NCBI RefSeq assembly: GCF_019399895.1
Contig: NC_091864.1
Location: forward strand, 6,984,001-7,048,000
Direction: 5' to 3'
Length of the DNA stretch: 64,000 bases
DNA from: Cardiocondyla obscurior
Lineage: Eukaryota > Arthropoda > Insecta > Hymenoptera > Formicidae
In this document: in pieces, positions 50,201 through 61,112 of the stretch
Position numbering within the stretch: the stretch's first letter is position 1
How the letters are laid out: every line of letters starts with the position of its first letter
The notes under the pieces: model-generated
What the model was told of the DNA's origin: nothing
The model's input: only the letters and a program-made list of their open reading frames with translations
The model's database searches: none
Program-made: the position numbers and the translations under genes

Positions 50201-53200
50201 AAGCTGGCTTTAAAATCGACGATAAATAGTTTACAGAAATTAATTAATCAGAAAGAAGAAACTATCTTAAGGTACCAAAATTTGCTGAAAGAAGATAGGG
50301 ACGAACATAGTCAGGCAGCGAGTCGGTTTCAAGACGAAATTAAAAGTTTGCACGATCATATACTAGCCATGCAAGGTAAAATTCGAAAAAGTGAAGATTC
50401 GGTTGTAATTACAAAAAATTGTTTTGAGAAACCTGTGCTCGATGGATCTACAGTAAAAAACAGTGCCGCGCAAGAAGAGGAGATTGCAAGATTGCACGAG
50501 AAGGTTTCCACTTTCGAAGCAGAGTTAAATATCAGTAAAGAATTGAGTGAACGTTGGCATCGATTAGCAGACGAAAGATTAAAGCATATGGATCGTATGA
50601 GAGAAAGGTACGATATCATTATAAACTTTTGCTTTTTTAATTTAATTTAATATTATAAAATGTTTAATATATTAATTATATAATTTATGACTTTGTAGAT
50701 TAGAAGAACAGCATAAAAATGAATTAGAAAGCTACTGTGGAGAATTAAATAAATGGCAGTCTGAAGCTGATGTACTTAGGCAACAGTTATCCGAAAATCG
50801 CACGTTACTTACGAAAGGAAATATTTCGCTGATGAAAGAACTACAAGACAAAGACGATAAAATACACGAGCTAACTCTTGCTTGCCAACAATTACAAGTA
50901 TGTAATAATTTTTTCAATTACTTTACTGACTGAACTTTGTTAATTTACTATATTATATAATTATTTTACTTACCTGTGCTTTTCCACGTAGAATGAAGTT
51001 GAATTAATAGAATCTGCAAACCGGTCCCATCAAATGATAGTTCATGGTCGAAGTGATATAAAAGCACACGAAATCACACACAATATTCAACGCGATCAAA
51101 CGCAACAACAAAATCACATGGATTCATTACGTCGGCAGCTGCAGTCTTTAATAGAGAAAGAGAAAATGTATAAGCACGAAATAATTGATTTAAAGCAACA
51201 ACTTAGCCGCAGGTAAATTTATGTATACTATTTTTTAAAGTAAATATTTTTTTAACTTTAATTTTCATAATTAAAATATGCCGTATTTGATTTATCATAG
51301 GTACATGGCGATAAAAACGCAAGAGAAAAAGACATCGCAACGTGAAACACAGCTCGAACGTAAAGTGGCATCTTTAGAAGAAGAATTGCATAAAACGAAA
51401 ATTCAATTAGATCGTGAATATTTAGCACAAGAAACTAAAAAAGCTAAGGTACGCTGAAAAGCAGATAAGGCATTTGCTTTGGCGGCGGCGGCAGCGGCGG
51501 CGGCTAGCGTACGTGACCTTGTCGTAGTGTACGTAGTCACACGAAACGCGTACATGTGTTTCGGAGCGCCGGTAGTCGAGGACTGAGGGGTGACGCACCC
51601 TACTCCCACCTCCCTCGTACTCGGTGGCCGTGGAGGGGGAATCGAGAGAGGAAAATCACGTACGCCAGCTGCCGTCCTCGCAACCTTATCTGTAATCCTT
51701 GCAAGCTTATTTCATAGTATTCACATAACAAAATACTGCTTATTTTATCTTACAATACTTAACGGGCTTTTCTTTCCACAGACTGCAGAAGAACTTTCAT
51801 TATGGGAAAAGCAGAAAAAATGGCAGCAGACGGCAGAAAAATTAAAAGAAAAGCTTAAAGAGAAAACTGTTGAATATGAAAAATTGCTTACAAATTATGA
51901 AAAGCTCCGATCTATCGTTTCGTGTATGGAACGAGAGAAATGGTATTTGAGAAGTAAGCTAAAACTTGAGAGTGATACCGTATCAGGTACTTCGTCAGGA
52001 AGACCTGTCTCAAATATTCAATCTAATACGGAAGAACAGCTTGAGAGAGAATGTCGAATATTGAGAGAGCGTGTTAAAGACTTAACTGATCGCTTAGAAA
52101 AAGAAAGCAGTGAACATTTGATGCTAGAAATAGCAGAATTAAAACGACATAATGCGGCTTTGAAAGCAGTTTCTCAGGTTAGCATACTAATTGTACTTAA
52201 ATTTAATAATAAACGTATTATTTTTATCATACTTATCCAATTTTTTTGTTAACAGGGTAATACATGTGTAATTAATCAACTTGAGAAATTAGAAATGACT
52301 AAAGATGTCCTTGAAAAAATGAATCTCAAGTTAGAAAGTGATAACTTTGAATTGCGACTCGAATTAGAAAAAGCAAATTCGGACGCTCCAGGATTGCGTG
52401 AAAAAATCGAACATTTGGAGAAGTATGCTTTTGTTGTACATTTTATTTTATGACAATAATTAATAACTAGTCTCACATAATCATATTGTTATCATTACAG
52501 ATACGTACAAATATTAAAAGCGGAAAAATCTTCCGATTCTACTCCTAGATCGCTGGAAAAAGAACTGCCGGAATCAGGTAATAAGAAATCTATCTTCGAA
52601 ATGGAGAAAACAATATTCACATTAAAACGAATTATCGAGAAACTTCAAGCAGAAAATAAGAGATTGAAATTTAACTCCAAGAAAAATCATTTTTTAACCA
52701 GTCAGGTAAATTATATATAATTAAATATTTTTAATGTTACATATAATGTTATTTTTCTTTATATACTATTTTATATATTTTATCAAACACAGGGGAAAAT
52801 AAATATCGAAAGGGATACTTTATTTATTCAAAGACAATACGAAGAGGCTCAGAAACGTATAGTAAGTTTGGAGGCAGATTTACGATTAGCTGAGCAACGA
52901 GTAGTTATGTTGGAAAAAACTCAAAAGGAGGATGACAATGGTGATTTCCGAATTCTGAAGCAGCAGTTAATTCACAAGTCCGAGCTTCTGGATAAAGTGA
53001 AACAGTTATTAACACGTGCTGCAATAAATGAAAAGACGCTGCGACAACGCGTAAGAATTTTTAACAATTATATGAAAAAAAAAAAAGAAATTATTAACCA
53101 AAATTATATTTTAATCTTATCGCTGTTGTATTTTTATTAGGTGCAAGAACTGGAATCTAAGCAGGCTCTATCAACAATTCCAGAGTGTTACGTGACTCCA

Positions 53201-53215
53201 CCTACGCCTCAATAA
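44243..53215 (+). CDS. Cep290: CEP290, centrosomal and ciliary transition-zone protein
   Basis: Eighteen exons: 44243-44620, 44700-44835, 44910-45046, 45138-45376, 45443-45575, 45654-45844, 45922-46063, 46198-46432, 46677-46842, 47848-50607, 50699-50897, 50992-51212, 51301-51448, 51782-52177, 52256-52422, 52501-52705, 52793-53050 and 53141-53215. The total is 2061 residues, or 2041 if a 60-base in-frame segment at 49186-49245 is an intron. Almost all of it is coiled coil. Family landmarks in order: IIEWKGILDEKDIEI, VLNEIKELKIKI with REKLGIPEDES, SSTLERLLEALDVRHLAGWYHPA, and the C-terminal ELSLWEKQKKWQQTAEKLK. Intron 1 appears to be GC-AG (GAG|GCAAGT). CEP290 forms the Y-links of the ciliary transition zone and acts at centriolar satellites; in insects it matters for sensory cilia and sperm. 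The 53211 AATAAA overlaps the stop codon. Confidence 0.95.
46963..47594. repeat. 366-base tandem duplication in a CEP290 intron, carrying an antisense ORF
   Basis: Two direct copies begin at about 46963 and 47329 with CTTACC(A/G)ATCTGCATGAG and end near 47220 and 47594 (TTCCGCGCAC then ACTCGCGA). On the minus strand each copy has an ATG (47568 in the second copy) opening MARHVPSERMSR-RRHHASAEQLL, then a GTAAGCATG donor. About 115 bases further on a GTTACAG acceptor precedes a second conserved block, which itself ends at a GTAAGT. The exon-like parts are nearly identical between copies, while the spacers differ more. Confidence 0.8.
51449..51712. mobile_element. MITE-like inverted-repeat element, copy 3 (CEP290 intron 13)
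   Basis: Begins at the first base of the intron with GTACGCTGAAAAGCAGATA. Its left arm contains GGCTAGCGTACGTGACC and its right arm ATCACGTACGCCAGCTGCC, ending near ACCTTATCTG. The middle shares CACACGAAACGCGTAC with copy 1. Confidence 0.75.
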
Positions 53216-55457
53216 AAAACCAACTCTTGGTTGGAAATAAATTATTTACGGATTTGCAGTAGAACACATATTTTATTAAGATATACACATTATATTCTTT
53301 CATTGAAATATGCTCGCAAAGCCATTTTATCTCCGTTTAATTATATATATTTTATATTGCGTGTTAATATTATAATTCCACATCGTATTCATAATCATCA
53401 CATCAATTTTTGTACGTACAGGTGCGCAATGTTCTTAAAAATTTATCCCGATTACAATATTATTTTTTAGAAGCATTTGTTTAAACTTTCGTTTACAGAA
53501 TTATAACAATTTACAGTCACGCTCGTCTTATTAATATTCTTATTTCGGATTGTGCATAAGGTAGGCAATTTATTACGAAACAAGTACAGTTGTAAAATAT
53601 TTAGTTCTATGAGTCTGTAAAATAGTTGTTTTCGGCGGCTGGCGTACGTGACTTTTTCGTTTTTACCCCCACTCTCGGCCGCCGAGGCCGGGAAGTAGTA
53701 GTGGGGAGCATTCCCTCTTTCTCTCCTCACGACCAGCCTTCCGCTTCCGCTGCGCACCCACGCACGTGCTTCATGTGAGATCCTACGCACCACGCCAAGA
53801 TCACGAAATCACGTACGCTAACCGTCGTCGTCGTCGTCGTCGCGATACCTGCCTTTCAACGTCGTATAAGTACGTAGATACATACATCGTAAATGTGCGC
53901 ATATTAGAATCCCCGTCGCCAGCGAACGTACGACGTGAAATTACTGACGGTGGTGCGCCATCTCCGCCGTCTTTTCGAGAAGCTTGCGCGCTGCTCGTAG
54001 TCAATCGGAAGTAAGTTTAATTAGAGTAGCTGGACGAAGTGAGCCTGTGACTTTGGTGGCTTCTAGTCATAGCGACGTAACAATGTGCGAACAGTGCGCG
54101 ACGAACTACAGAAAACAATGGAGACTCATCTCGTCGCCCTTGCCCTCGTTGTCCTTGCAGCCGATAATACGTAGTGCGAGCGGTAGAGACGGAAAAAGGT
54201 TCGGATAGCCGGCCGGCTTCCACGACATCGTTATCCGACTCGTCTACGGAACAGCGGTGCGTAGGTGAGAACCGTAGTACAGAACTTTTTTGATCTTGAC
54301 GATAACGTACGTGTACATCGTAGTTCTCTCGCGTAAGTAGCGTCGTACAGAATCGCGCATCGTTCTCGCTACTGTCGCCACGACCGAGAAAAGTGTCTCG
54401 GAAGAACCGACGCCCGGTGGCTACATCATTTACAACGATGAGGGTGCGATACCGATCGCTCGAGACGAAGACGTGTGCCGTTCAATTGTATCCGGCGACT
54501 TTGCGCGATAATGCGACGTGAATGTTTCCTCGCCAGCGTACGTAATTTCGGCACGGAAATAACCGCGGTCATTTTCGCATTTTTCGTCCGTACGGAAGTT
54601 GGCCGTGGTGGTCAGCGTGGGAAAGATCGGGGGTAACGTCTCGGACGTTGCGAGAACTTCCGTTAGTAACTCGACCGTTTCTTCGTACAATAAACCGCGA
54701 CTTAATATGGCGACAGAACGCGTCGGACGTGTTAGAATTGCTCGGGAACAAAGGCTGAAACATCGACGTACATATATTTCTAACGTTCTAATCGCCATTG
54801 TTACTTGGTCACCAGAACACGCGAGCGGTCAGTAACGATACGTTTTTGTCTCCCATCTGTTTTCTGCTGAACGTCAGCAGTGATCGCGTAAATTGTTTCG
54901 TCGAATAACTCGCACCATGGAAGCCATATTTCTAATCATTCGCAACGTATTCTGTATTTCCCGGCGGGTTAACGTGTTGAATAAAAGTTAATTTTTCTGT
55001 CGAATAGTATGCCCACGAGCGCGATTAATAGTGTGACTACAAGTGTGTGCGCGTGTGTGTGCTGATGCTGATGCTACACGGGACCAACGACGGAAGCTGA
55101 GAGGAGGAGGAGGTCTAGGAGAGGCAACGGGCAATGCAGAAACAACAGTAAGGTGAGTAAAGAATATGCATCAGTACCTAATTTTTGTTTCTTAAAAACA
55201 AAAAAAATTTACTTCTCCTCCCCCAAGAAAAAACTTCAATGTCGTACTAACGCGGTAATAATTTATTTTTTTCAGGTAAGTTTTCCAGATTTAACTTAAG
55301 CTTAACTCTGCAACGGTCGCTCGCAACTTTCGACGGAAATTATATGGCGACAAACATAAATTACGTCGACATTCGCATTTCACTGCGACCTACAAGTAGC
55401 GTGGCTTAGTATTGTAAGATGAAGGAGAAGGTAGAAGGCTCTTATCGTTCCTGCGGA
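53216..55457. other. Region between CEP290 and eclosion hormone
   Basis: Holds one inverted-repeat element (separate entry), then a CpG-richer stretch (53.9-55.1 kb). That stretch ends in a plus-strand donor-like CAGTAAG|GTGAGTAAAG after 55152, which could mark a 5' noncoding exon of a plus-strand gene lying further right. No coding frame is supported. Confidence 0.4.
53615..53875. mobile_element. MITE-like inverted-repeat element, copy 4
   Basis: The left arm (GGCGGCTGGCGTACGTGAC) is degraded at its outer end. The right arm (ATCACGTACGCTAACCGTCG then CTGCCTTTCAACG) matches the family terminus. It contains a (CGT)n expansion in the right arm at about 53824-53842. Confidence 0.72.
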
Positions 55458-55821
55458 TTAATAAATATCGTTTTCCGCCTCTCGAGAAGAAAGGAACGAA
55501 TGAATGGAGAGGTCGTCCTCGCAATCTGGGATAAACTTTCCCTTGTACTTTATGCAAGAGTCCATACACTTTTCTCCCATGAAATACGCGCCGAACATCT
55601 TTCTGCACTGCTCGCAGTTTCGTATGCAAACACCTGTACGAAGCCGTTTTTGTACAGATTATAAAAATATTCGTGATACCGGGCGACAATTTTTCATTAA
55701 TTAATTGCAAAGTGTTGATTTACTTACCGACATTTCTCACGGCGTCAGTTGTAGATGCAAAGCAGAACGTGGCAAAAATTATAACGAGCAGAAAGATGAT
55801 TCGGTTCGACGATTTTGACAT
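55458..55821 (-). CDS. Eh: Eclosion hormone precursor
   Basis: Two coding exons on the minus strand, 55728-55821 and 55458-55633, giving 89 residues. The signal peptide (MSKSSNRIIFLLVIIFATFCFA) is followed by a mature region with six cysteines in the eclosion hormone pattern: VCIRNCEQCRKMFG, then KCMDSCIKYKGKFIPDCED. The family forms three disulfides. Eclosion hormone is released from a few brain neurons and acts on a receptor guanylyl cyclase on Inka cells to trigger ecdysis behaviour. Cleavage is predicted near the STTDA segment. The ATG lies two bases after an acceptor (TTGTTACAG), so the 5'UTR is split, and a matching noncoding first exon is seen at about 56902-56966. The C-terminus (REAENDIY) is longer and more acidic than I would expect from lepidopteran forms. 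Confidence 0.95.
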
Positions 55822-56901
55822 GACTGTAACAAATGTAAACGTCAACTCTTTTACCGTAAAACTAATTAATTAAATTAAATAAAAATAAAAAATTAGACAT
55901 CGAAATATTAGTGATAAAAAAAAGGAACAAGATTTTATATAAATAATTACCCAATTAAGGAATTTAGGTTTCTTTTTGATAGTGTAATTTAATTATGACT
56001 TAGGTAGGCGTGCAATCTCGACGAAAGGCGACCGAGTTTCGGTTAAATAATAAATTCGGCCACGGGAAAAAATATATTTAGCACAGTACAAAACCGCGAG
56101 AAAAACAAATTCCTTTTCGTTCGTCACGCATGGTGCTTTGCATTTCCGGTTCGCAATTAACGTTTGGGAGAAAGGACAGAAGGAGAAACGACCGTACTCG
56201 AAATCGATAAATTCTCAGGGATAACTCGGATGTTAATGACTTATTTTTCTTTTTTTCTTTTTAATATATTAAAAACATTTTTAAAGTCTAACAGAGACAC
56301 GTGTTTACATACCGTACGCGATACGTCTGTATTAAAAGCCACGAGGCGTCTCATTGGGATATTAAAATCCGGGTGCGATGCTGGACGGATATCGTGACTC
56401 AATTATATCTTTAATAACACGGTGCGAAACAATGTTCAAACAACTTTTTCTTGAGAGCGCGGCGTCGTGACTTTTTAATATATATACGGTCATTTATAAC
56501 CGGAATCTCTCAATCGCACTTCCGCATTCGCTTTAATGGCAACAGTGTAAGCGTATGAGACATAATAAATATGGATAGAAGGTATCCCGGGTTTCCGTGA
56601 TGTCGTCAATCTCCTTCTCTTCTGATGTCTTTCTCACTTCATCTCTCCCCCCCTCACGCTCACTAGGAAGCACTTGAGAATTCAAGACCAAGGCTCGCGC
56701 GAACGTTTGATATCGACGTTAACGTACAACGATAATGTTAACCGACGTGAGCATCCGATTTTTTTTCGGCGCGCGACGAACTGATTGATTTCGGCCGAGA
56801 TATATTTTTCATTATTCGCGTAAAATGGCAGAGGTAGTGTTTTTTTTTTAAATATTTTTTCTTAATATTGATATTTGAGAATATGATATTCATATCTTTA
56901 C

Positions 56902-56966
56902 CTGATTGGCACGGCAGCTTGAGCACGCGAAGCTGTAGGAATTGTTAAAGGCCGACGAATGACACT
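56902..56966 (-). other. Eh: Noncoding first exon of eclosion hormone
   Basis: On the minus strand a TCAGTG initiator-like start near 56966 is followed by about 65 bases ending in CAATCAG|GTAAAG at 56902. This pairs with the acceptor before 55823 across an intron of about 1.08 kb. Confidence 0.6.
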
Positions 56967-56984
56967 GAACGGACTTCGCCTGTC

Positions 56985-56991
56985 TTATATA
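56985..56991 (-). promoter_or_regulatory. Eh: TATA box of the eclosion hormone gene
   Basis: TATATAA on the minus strand, 25 bases upstream of the A of a TCAGT initiator and about 33 from a second TCATT. The arrangement fits a focused, cell-type-specific promoter. Confidence 0.6.
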
Positions 56992-57403
56992 TCCGCAAAC
57001 GCGCCGGATTCAACCCTCGCGCTAGGGAAACCCCCGCTGTTTATCTTCTTTTAATTCAATCTCTTCAATTTCCTGCACTCAGTGCTCTGTGCGTTTTTAT
57101 AGAAGAATTGTGCATTACGGCTAGTTCCCTTTTTTCTTTTTTTTTTTAATTGGAAATATTGAATTAATTGCAGTGCATTCCGTTGTATATCTTGCTTTTT
57201 ATTCAACATACATTTGATTTCTAAGTAATAGTTTCTCCAGTAACAATTATGCATCACATTAAGACGTACATGTTATTACAGCAACAAAATACTGTCGTGT
57301 ATTAATTAATGTAGTTACAATATTATAATTATTTAGTCTACGTAATTATGAACGGTAAATATCTAATAAGAAAAGTACAACTGCAATGCACAATGTGTAG
57401 GTC
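56992..57403. other. Upstream flank of eclosion hormone and 3' flank of the 828-residue gene
   Basis: AT-rich, no exon seen. TTTATT at about 57197 is a possible minus-strand polyadenylation signal for the gene ending at 57404. Confidence 0.45.
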
Positions 57404-59890
57404 TTAAGCTTCTTCGTTCGAGTCCTCTGATTCTTCTTCCTCATCCTCGATTCTTCTCCGCGGCGATTCGTACTCTAAACTCCAAAAGTTATTATATTTA
57501 ATCGGCACCGCTTCACCTTTTTCAATCATCTTGTTGAGATTGTCGTCCAGCCTAGAAAAACGATCTTTCTTCTCCAAAATTCTTGACAGCGTTTTCTGAA
57601 CGTTCTCTTTATTTTCCGACGCCTCTCGTCGCCTGTCTTCTTCGGTCGTCGAGTTGTCTTGCAATTTCCGCAAAACGTCCTCCGTGAAATAACGAGACAG
57701 AAATTCGTTCTCTTTGTCAACTGTCGCGGCTGATTCCTCGTCGTTGTCTTTCTCAAAAATATGTTTGAAGAAATCTTTGTCATCGTAAGGATAATAATCG
57801 AAACCCTCGCTTTCTTTTGTTTCTTTCTCCGCGTAAGAATCGTTCTCCTTGCTTAAAGTCGTCTCGTCTTTTTCGCCGGAATCTGTTCCGCGATCGTCGC
57901 GATAGTCCTCGTTTGTCGGAAAATAATCTCGCGATCGTTCTCTCGGCCTCGTTTCGAGCTCGTCAGATTTTTCGGGGCGATCTGGCTGTTCGTCGTAACC
58001 GTATTTTTTACTGAAGCTCGTGTTCTGCGCCGAGGCTCGTATGTTTTCCAGCACAGGATCGTTTTTAAAGAACTCGTCCCAATTGAACGGCTTCTTGTAT
58101 TCGTTTACGTCGAAGTCGACGGAATCCACATTTCCTTTCTCCTTAGACGACGCGGACTCCGCGGAATCTTCCGCGGAGCGATAAATCTCATCGTCTGTAG
58201 CATCTTCGGTGTTATTAAGCAGCTTGGTACCTTCGCTGTCGTACTTGTCGACGCATTTATCAAAATCTTTGCCGTTTACGCAACTCGAACGGGAATCGCT
58301 CGCGTTTATAGATGCCTCGTGCTCGTTGCTCTCGTCTCGTCCTACTTCGATCCCAACGTTCGGAGACTTTGAAGAGAAATCGTCAGCGTGATATCGTTTA
58401 GGACCGAGGTCGTAATCGGTGTCGTCGTATTCTTTATACCTCGCCGCGGCTGCGCTTCGATTACTTTTGTCCAAGCTGTCTTCTCGTTGATCGGAATAAT
58501 CTGGCACGTCTACGTACGGTATGCTCGAAGGATCGTAACGCGGAGTCGTGCTCGTCGAATAATTTTCTGCCCGGCCCTCCTCTCGCGAGCCTTTATCGAT
58601 AGCACTCACGGCCGAGAAACTTTCTTCAGACGAGTACGGCGGTCCTGGCTCTGTAATTATCTCCCGCGATGAATTACGCGCGTCGTTGTTATTCGAAGAC
58701 GAGTGAGCGACGTGCTCAGCCTTGTCAGAGACTTTATTCAAGTCGTCTACTTCAGATGCGCTGTTCACGAGTGACGATAAGAGCGGGCCGTCCCGCAGCT
58801 TCTCAGCGTTCGTACCTGGGATTTGTATAGGCTCCCATTGGGTTTCGTTCGCGACAGTCCAGAAGCCCGATATGTAAGGATTAGGCGTGGACGATTCCGG
58901 CGAGTTGACGTTATTCCTGACGAGCGACGGTTCTTCGTTCGTCGTTTCGATAGTCCCGTTCTGAGCGCATAGCTGGGTCGAGCTTTTATTTTCCAAGGCG
59001 CTCGCATCTCGTTTAGTACGAGCTTTCGCGTCGCCGTTCGCCCGATCGTGAGTCGCGTTAATTATATCCCAAATGCGTTTATAAAAATCACGCTCCGGTT
59101 CGATATCTGCCCCTCGTGATTTATCCTCTCGCGATTGCGAGGCTGCAGTTCGATCTTGGTCCGCGCAGGAGCCATTCCCTTCAGGGTCACTTTCTACGGA
59201 ATTGTAATCGCTGATGATGTCGGAGTGAGGACGGGTGCCGTTAATGTATTCCCAAATGCGTTTGTAAAATACGGTACTCGGTATCGCTACGTTATTCGCC
59301 GTTTTAAGATCGGGCGTGATTTTATTTTCTTGCTTTCTCGCCGACGAAACCCTCGCCAGCTTTCGTAAATTAGGCTTCGCACGACGGGATTTTTTATTCG
59401 AAACAACGGCCTTTCTCTGCGAAACGTTATGCCGATTTTTCTTTCCGGGCGAATTGTCTCTCAATTTTTCGTAAGGCGAACGCTTCGATCGTTTCTTGCT
59501 AATGGTTTTTTGAATATTTTTTTTTACCTTTAACATTTGCTCGCTACTTTGCCGCTTTTGCCGAATGGTCTCGACGACGGTCGTGATCTTGACGATTTCC
59601 ATATCGGAGGACCGTTCCATATTTTCATTTCGATTTATAGGAGTAAACGTCGGTAACGTAATTTGTTGATTTAAAAATTCCTTTCGTCGAAGTATTTTTT
59701 GAGGCACTTTAAAGTGTCGCGTGGTTCCTTTTCGTTTAGCGTACGGATTTATCCACCAAGGCTTTGGATTCTTTTTTAAATTCCCAGCATTTTTCACAGA
59801 CTTCAATTTTCGCAATTTTCGATTAAATTTATTAACGTACACTTGTTCTGGCGCGGGCTCGGTCTCGGATGTAGCTTGCATTGATCCCAT
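57404..59890 (-). CDS. Unidentified 828-residue charged protein with FYKRIW repeats
   Basis: One long exon on the minus strand from the ATG at 59890 (MGSMQATSETEPAPEQ) to the stop at 57404. The frame stays open upstream to an acceptor (TTATTTTCAG, at about 59903), so a further 5' coding exon is possible. The first 200 residues are very basic. The rest is acidic, Ser/Asp/Glu-rich and probably disordered, ending EEEESEDSNEEA. A short motif recurs: VFYKRIWEYINGT (about 207-219), DFYKRIWDIINAT (about 268-280) and a weaker YISGFWTVANET (about 339-350), each ending in an N-glycosylation sequon. Dibasic sites (KKRSKRSPY, RTKRD) resemble convertase sites. If an upstream exon supplies a signal peptide this could be a processed secreted precursor; without it, a nuclear or cytosolic disordered protein. 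Not recognised. Confidence 0.75.
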   Translation of the reverse strand: MGSMQATSETEPAPEQVYVNKFNRKLRKLKSVKNAGNLKKNPKPWWINPYAKRKGTTRHFKVPQKILRRKEFLNQQITLPTFTPINRNENMERSSDMEIVKITTVVETIRQKRQSSEQMLKVKKNIQKTISKKRSKRSPYEKLRDNSPGKKNRHNVSQRKAVVSNKKSRRAKPNLRKLARVSSARKQENKITPDLKTANNVAIPSTVFYKRIWEYINGTRPHSDIISDYNSVESDPEGNGSCADQDRTAASQSREDKSRGADIEPERDFYKRIWDIINATHDRANGDAKARTKRDASALENKSSTQLCAQNGTIETTNEEPSLVRNNVNSPESSTPNPYISGFWTVANETQWEPIQIPGTNAEKLRDGPLLSSLVNSASEVDDLNKVSDKAEHVAHSSSNNNDARNSSREIITEPGPPYSSEESFSAVSAIDKGSREEGRAENYSTSTTPRYDPSSIPYVDVPDYSDQREDSLDKSNRSAAAARYKEYDDTDYDLGPKRYHADDFSSKSPNVGIEVGRDESNEHEASINASDSRSSCVNGKDFDKCVDKYDSEGTKLLNNTEDATDDEIYRSAEDSAESASSKEKGNVDSVDFDVNEYKKPFNWDEFFKNDPVLENIRASAQNTSFSKKYGYDEQPDRPEKSDELETRPRERSRDYFPTNEDYRDDRGTDSGEKDETTLSKENDSYAEKETKESEGFDYYPYDDKDFFKHIFEKDNDEESAATVDKENEFLSRYFTEDVLRKLQDNSTTEEDRRREASENKENVQKTLSRILEKKDRFSRLDDNLNKMIEKGEAVPIKYNNFWSLEYESPRRRIEDEEEESEDSNEEA

Positions 59891-61112
59891 TATAGTATTC
59901 TGAAAATAATTAGGCAACAATCAGTCTATAAACTAATATTGTAATATACGGACATGTATTACAAATTACAAAAACAATTAAATTATATCGCTGTCGATAA
60001 AAAACAAACCTTAATATTAGAAAGATATACTTACATTTTGCGAAAGCTGTGAGGAACAAATTAATATATCACAGTTCTATATCTTGCATTTATAATCGCA
60101 GCATCAAGCTGAACTGTGCATTACTACTGTGTAATAAATCGTGCCATTACTATACTCGATAAATGTGAAGTAATACCAAAAAAAAAGAAAAGAAAAAAAT
60201 ATTAGAGGTTTATTAAAGAACATTATTATATTAAATTGACTTTATTCGTCGATTATAATTATGTACAAAGTACAATACGATACAAAATGGTAACTACATC
60301 GTTACAGTGGCGTAGAAAATAGATATTTTGATACATTTGAATAGAAAGCAAGAGGTATCGACTCCGTACATATTTTCTGAGCCACTGCGCGCGAGTGTTT
60401 ATTTACATTTCATAATAACGCCGAAAGCAATAATCGTACAAAAGGTAACATACATTTTTCAATAATGCATATATATTCGTGATCTTATGGTTGTAGGATT
60501 ATCAATTATCGCGCTATCGATAAATAAATAAGATTTTATTTCATTTTAATTAATCAAACGTACATATGCTCTCATACATAGCATTGCGTCAACGCGATCG
60601 AAAATTGTTAAAAGACTTTCATACACGTTGCATAAATTATATACGTTAAAGATTCTATTAAGTAATACTCAAATAAAAAAAAAAAAAAAAATTATATTTG
60701 ATTATTAATAAGCTCAGTCATTACTGCGATAAATATTTCGCTAAATATTATTCAAATTTTCTACTTCGCGAAGGAAAAAAAAAAACTTCGTTAGAGAGAT
60801 TGCAATATTAGAATCGATACAGATCTGTATCTCTTCTCATTTTTTATATACAAAATTATTATCAAGCCCAATTATTAAGCGTCAAGGAAAGATACTTTAA
60901 TAGTACACGTGCTCAATACGTATACGTACGCCGCGTTATAAATTTCGCTGTATGTACATACGGTTTGAAGATCCGACTGCGTCCCGTTCGTTCTTGCACT
61001 TCTCGGACAGTGACTTGAAAGCGTCAGCAAACGACGTACGTGGACCCGCAGATATTTATTTCATTTTTTTTACGATTAGGCGCACTTATCGTCCCACGCG
61101 GTGCACCGCACT
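59891..61112. other. Upstream flank of the 828-residue gene, nothing coding
   Basis: AT-rich. On the minus strand CTCACAG, then 12 bases, then a GTAAGTATATC donor (around 60034) could be a small or noncoding 5' exon of the 828-residue gene. 60.2-61.1 kb holds poly-A tracts and no frame. Confidence 0.4.

Noticed and set aside
54430..54835. Overlapping ORFs on both strands at 54.4-54.8 kb
   Set aside because: Mutually overlapping frames in a CpG-rich segment with no splice sites or motifs to support either.
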